Source of the DNA: WANQ01 sp964448055
Lineage (GTDB): Archaea > Thermoproteota > Thermoprotei_A > Sulfolobales > WANQ01
NCBI GenBank assembly: GCA_964448055.1
Contig: CAYUVB010000035.1
Span: 1 to 16,617 of the forward strand
DNA: 16,617 nucleotides
Reading direction: 5' to 3'
A program made the translations under genes and the position numbers. How positions within the stretch are numbered: the first letter of the stretch is position 1; the number at the start of each line of letters is the position of its first letter. A model generated the notes under the pieces. The model was not told the origin of the DNA. It saw only the letters and a program-made list of their open reading frames with translations, and searched no databases. Shown here one piece after another: positions 14,681-16,617 of this stretch.

Positions 14681-15575
14681 AATAACCATAGCTTCTATAA
14701 AACTTAAACATCCTATAATGAATGCAAGCGGTATATTGGGAAATACGCCAGGAGGAATTATAAAGCTAGTTAAGCTAGGTTTTTCAGCCATAGTAACTAA
14801 GACTATAACTCCTAAACCCAGAGAAGGATATAAACCACCAATAATATTCAGCCTACCTACTGGTGGACTAATTAATGCTATAGGTTTAGCTAACCCGGGT
14901 AAGAAGGCTATAAGAGAGCTTGTACGCGTAGCAAAAGAGTTCAACATACCAATATTTGTAAGCATAGCTGGCGAAAATAGTGATGCATTTGTAGACGTAG
15001 CCATAGAAGCACAACAAGCTGGTGCAAATGCGTTAGAACTAAACCTTAGTTGTCCTCACGCCAAAGGATATGGTATAGAATTAGGCGCCGATCCTAATAG
15101 AGTAAAAGAAGTAGTAGAAGCTGTTACTTCCACTGTCTCCATACCAGTTTTCGCTAAATTAGGGCTAACAGACAAAGTAGTAGAAGCTGCCGGTAAAGCT
15201 TTGGAAGCGGGAGCCAAAGGAATAGTATTGATAAACACCATAAAAGCCATGTATATAGACGTATATGCGTTGAAACCTGCATTATATGCAGTATATGGTG
15301 GATTATCAGGTCCTCCTATACATCCTATAGCTGTTAGAATAATATATGATGTATATAAAGAATACCAAGCAGAAATCATAGGTGTCGGCGGTGTACATGA
15401 CTGGAAAACAGCTGCAGAGTTCATAGTAGCTGGCGCTAAAGCTATACAAGTTGGTACAGCACTGGTTTACAACGACAAAGTAGTTAATGAAATACTAGAA
15501 GGGTTAAAACAATGGCTCAAGTACCATAATGTAAAAAGTATTCATGAGCTGGTGGGGATAGCACATAGAAGATAA
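14670..15575 (+). CDS. pyrD: Dihydroorotate dehydrogenase B, catalytic subunit
   Basis: A 301-residue FMN-containing TIM-barrel enzyme oxidising dihydroorotate to orotate. Features in order are MNASGILG near the N-terminus, TKTITPKPREG with FMN-contacting Lys44, NAIGLANPG (69-77), and ELNLSCPH, where Cys128 is the class 1 catalytic base. FAKL and the phosphate-binding GVGGVHD follow, then VGTALVY. A catalytic cysteine and a neighbouring pyrK place it in class 1B, which uses NAD+ through PyrK. AAGGGG at 14657-14662 lies eight bases before the ATG, and the overlap with pyrK fits 1:1 synthesis of the subunits. It closes the operon; pyrB, pyrI and pyrC are not in the window. Confidence 0.95.
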   Translation: MSLEITIASIKLKHPIMNASGILGNTPGGIIKLVKLGFSAIVTKTITPKPREGYKPPIIFSLPTGGLINAIGLANPGKKAIRELVRVAKEFNIPIFVSIAGENSDAFVDVAIEAQQAGANALELNLSCPHAKGYGIELGADPNRVKEVVEAVTSTVSIPVFAKLGLTDKVVEAAGKALEAGAKGIVLINTIKAMYIDVYALKPALYAVYGGLSGPPIHPIAVRIIYDVYKEYQAEIIGVGGVHDWKTAAEFIVAGAKAIQVGTALVYNDKVVNEILEGLKQWLKYHNVKSIHELVGIAHRR

Positions 15576-15866
15576 CAAATTATCAACTGTAATGATCTCA
15601 CACTTATCCATAATCGTCGAGAACTATGGAGTTAATGTAATGTTAATAGCCTTGATTCCTCCTCCAATGATGCCTCTAGGCGAACGAATTCCTATAACCA
15701 GTGACGACTAGCTCCCCAAAGCTAATCAAGTAAATTCAAGATCTTAAAACTACCTTTGAATTCTAAAATAAAATTTAGCTAAAGTACCACTATAGAGAAC
15801 CATACTATTACAATCTATAATGCTTAGAGCAAGGTATTGTAGAAGAATAAAGTAAGCATCTATTCC
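15576..15866. other. Gap downstream of pyrD with one short open frame
   Basis: No standard gene is visible. A plus-strand ATG frame at 15592-15711 encodes 39 residues with a coding-like composition (YGVNVMLIALIPPPMMPLGE) but has no ribosome-binding element or recognised family. It may be a gene remnant. From 15712 to 15866 I see nothing. Confidence 0.4.
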
Positions 15867-15917
15867 TGGTACAGTTGCCAGGATTTGAACCCGGGACCTC
15901 TGGCTTGGGGGACCTAG
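15867..15917 (-). tRNA. tRNA-like 3' half with CCA end (pseudo-tRNA, split-tRNA half or integration remnant)
   Basis: Read on the minus strand, the order from the anticodon arm to the 3' end is correct. An anticodon stem 3' strand GCCAG is followed by variable AGGTC, T stem CCGGG, loop TTCAAAT, T stem CCTGG (one G-U pair), acceptor strand CAACTGT, discriminator A and encoded CCA. Upstream, CTAGGT can pair with GCCAG around a seven-base loop CCCCCAA if one A is bulged; by position the anticodon would be CCC (Gly), with C in place of the invariant U33. No D arm and no 5' acceptor strand (RYRGTTG) are found within several hundred bases upstream. The AT-rich acceptor is unlike a hyperthermophile tRNA. 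Decayed tRNA or an attachment-site copy is favoured; a 3' half of a split tRNA is the alternative. Confidence 0.45.
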
Positions 15918-15928
15918 ACTTACCACCA

Positions 15929-15962
15929 CCAAGTTTCATGTAGGCTACTTGGTACATGAAAC
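15929..15962. repeat. Two mutually exclusive hairpins next to the tRNA-like sequence
   Basis: GTTTCATGTA (15933-15942) and TACATGAAAC (15953-15962) form a perfect 10-base-pair stem with a ten-base loop. CCAAGT (15929-15934) and ACTTGG (15947-15952) form a competing six-base-pair stem sharing bases with the first. On the minus strand the structure lies just upstream of the tRNA-like element. Its role is unknown. Confidence 0.5.
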
Positions 15963-16007
15963 ATGGCTAGATACTTTGATAATACTCGTTGTATAGATTG
16001 GTCATAG

Positions 16008-16202
16008 CTACTTAAACACTATTAGGAGGTCTACCTTCTGATTCTTTCTATGTAGCTTCTCCCATACGTCATTATATTTCTTGGGGAGGTAGAGCTTGTA
16101 CCTATTGTTCTCCTTAATAACATACCTGTTAAGCGCCAAGATCTTATCTATGTGTTCTATAGGTTCTGGAAGAAACACTATTATGTCTACCTTCCTCCTT
16201 CT
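16008..16202 (-). pseudogene. C-terminal remnant of an unrecognised small protein
   Basis: A 64-codon open frame ending in TAG at 16008-16010. Its product begins RRRKVDIIVFLPEPIEHID and ends in KKYNDVWEKL followed by KVDLLIVFK, with alternating strands and helices and protein-like composition. There is no ATG in the frame, a TAG lies immediately upstream at 16203-16205, and the only internal start is a GTG at codon 9. The sequence upstream in the other frames belongs to the decayed ABC permease, so this piece was probably joined to it by a deletion or recombination. The C-terminal part reminds me of small, uncharacterised crenarchaeal proteins with a YxLYLPxxxNDxWE pattern, but I cannot name a family. 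A single-base change would fuse it to an upstream ATG at 16221, which I think is accidental. Confidence 0.45.
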
Positions 16203-16617
16203 CTACCTGCCAAGCCGGCATCTCCAGGTATACAAGACGCTATAGCTTATGATTCGTACCCTACACCAACCCCAGGATAACCAGCGTCTAGTCTTTCAAC
16301 AATTAATATTGATGCGATTACTGTTAATAAAGAAACTATAGAAAAGACGATTGTTCTAATCCTTTTATATGGAACACCAGAATATGTTACTCCACGGAGA
16401 TCGTCTCCAACAGCCCTTATATAATGTCCATACGAGTATGCTCAAATATAAATGTATTATAATATTACACAGCAACAACCCCGAACCTAGTTGGATAAAC
16501 GCGTTATATTCAGATGGATTCAAGTATATAGTGAATCCACCCGTCACTATATAGGTTAGCCTTCTAAAGATTATATAGCTTGTCAATGTTACAAGAAATG
16601 CTGATACAATTGTTGGA
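16190..16617 (-). pseudogene. Decayed sugar-type ABC transporter permease (RbsC-like), 5' end outside the window
   Basis: Translating the minus strand from the window edge gives FLVTLTSYIIFRRLTYIVTGG, then YLNPSEYNAF, the pattern of ribose/simple-sugar permeases (FIVTLGxxxxxRGLxxxxTGG). The frame is lost near 16425-16440. The next frame continues with YGHYIRAVGDDLRGVTYSG, equivalent to the family motif GRYIRAVGxNxxAAxxxGI, followed by a membrane helix (IVFSIVSLLTVIASILIVE) and GYPGVGVGYES. A TAA at 16247-16249 interrupts it where GYELDAIA is expected, and AIASCIPGDAGLAG resumes in frame, as in AIAxxxLGGxSLxGG. Homology ends near 16195. A frameshift (probably a small deletion), a stop and a lost C-terminus make it a pseudogene. 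Binding-protein and ATPase genes are not seen. Confidence 0.75.

Noticed and set aside
15750..15932. 60-residue minus-strand open frame
   Set aside because: Its N-terminal part is the translation of the tRNA-like element (PPSQRSRVQILATVPG is a typical tRNA-derived artefact), with no family support.
15867..16100. A complete tRNA gene with an intron
   Set aside because: No 5' acceptor strand able to pair with CAACTGT and no proper D arm were found upstream on the minus strand within the window.
16008..16221. A small gene starting at the ATG at 16221 with a one-base frameshift
   Set aside because: The bases around that ATG encode AIASCIPGDAGLAG of the permease remnant in another frame, so the apparent start is accidental.
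16369..16554. 61-residue plus-strand open frame at the right end
   Set aside because: It lies antisense to the recognisable permease remnant and has no protein-family features.
1..16617. CRISPR arrays, insertion-sequence transposases, toxin-antitoxin or defence genes
   Set aside because: No regularly spaced repeats and no coding sequence with the relevant motifs were seen.

Overview
The window reads as chromosomal DNA of a hyperthermophilic crenarchaeon, most likely of the order Desulfurococcales. The DNA is AT-rich, and ATA, AGA and AGG codons are common. The replication genes are archaeal (Orc1/Cdc6, MCM, Gins23, RfcS, RfcL). TTG and GTG starts are frequent, promoters look like TATA boxes with short leaders, and a gene pair for di-myo-inositol phosphate, a hyperthermophile solute, is present. 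The genus cannot be fixed from the sequence alone.

Layout. 1-1408 (+): the end of a cysteine-rich gene and a membrane-anchored, sequon-rich protein overlapping it, probably cell-surface products of unknown function. 1441-4427 (-): gins23, then mcm (overlapping by ATGA), then an 80-residue protein that has its own TATA box. 4515-6922 (+): rfcS-rfcL, the clamp loader, divergent from gins23 across an 87-base gap with a palindromic TATA element at its midpoint. 6846-9185 (-): orc1/cdc6, a small winged-helix gene overlapping its end, and a truA-family pseudouridine synthase whose 3' end overlaps rfcL antisense by 77 bases. 9284-10736 (+): a two-gene set for di-myo-inositol phosphate phosphate synthesis, divergent from orc1 across a second gap with a central palindromic TATA element. 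10737-11003 (-): a MoaD/ThiS-like ubiquitin-fold protein. 11004-11428: AT-rich gap without a convincing gene. 11429-12310 (-): an EamA-type drug/metabolite transporter. 12480-15575 (+): a tight pyrimidine operon pyrF-pyrE-pyrK-pyrD, in which the pyrK frame lacks a normal start codon.

15576-16617 is a decayed segment. It holds a tRNA-like 3' half with CCA end (minus strand), a strong hairpin beside it, the C-terminal part of an unknown small protein, and the frameshifted, stop-interrupted remains of a sugar-type ABC transporter permease that runs off the window end.

How the parts work together. Gins23 and MCM belong to the replicative helicase, RfcS/RfcL load the sliding clamp, and Orc1/Cdc6 marks origins, so 1.4-9.2 kb is a replication neighbourhood. 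The pyr operon converts dihydroorotate to UMP (PyrD/PyrK, then PyrE, then PyrF). The inositol pair makes a thermoprotective solute. I see no CRISPR array, transposase or defence system. The less ordinary signals are the two centrally placed TATA palindromes, the pyrK start problem, and the tRNA-like/pseudogene graveyard at the right end.
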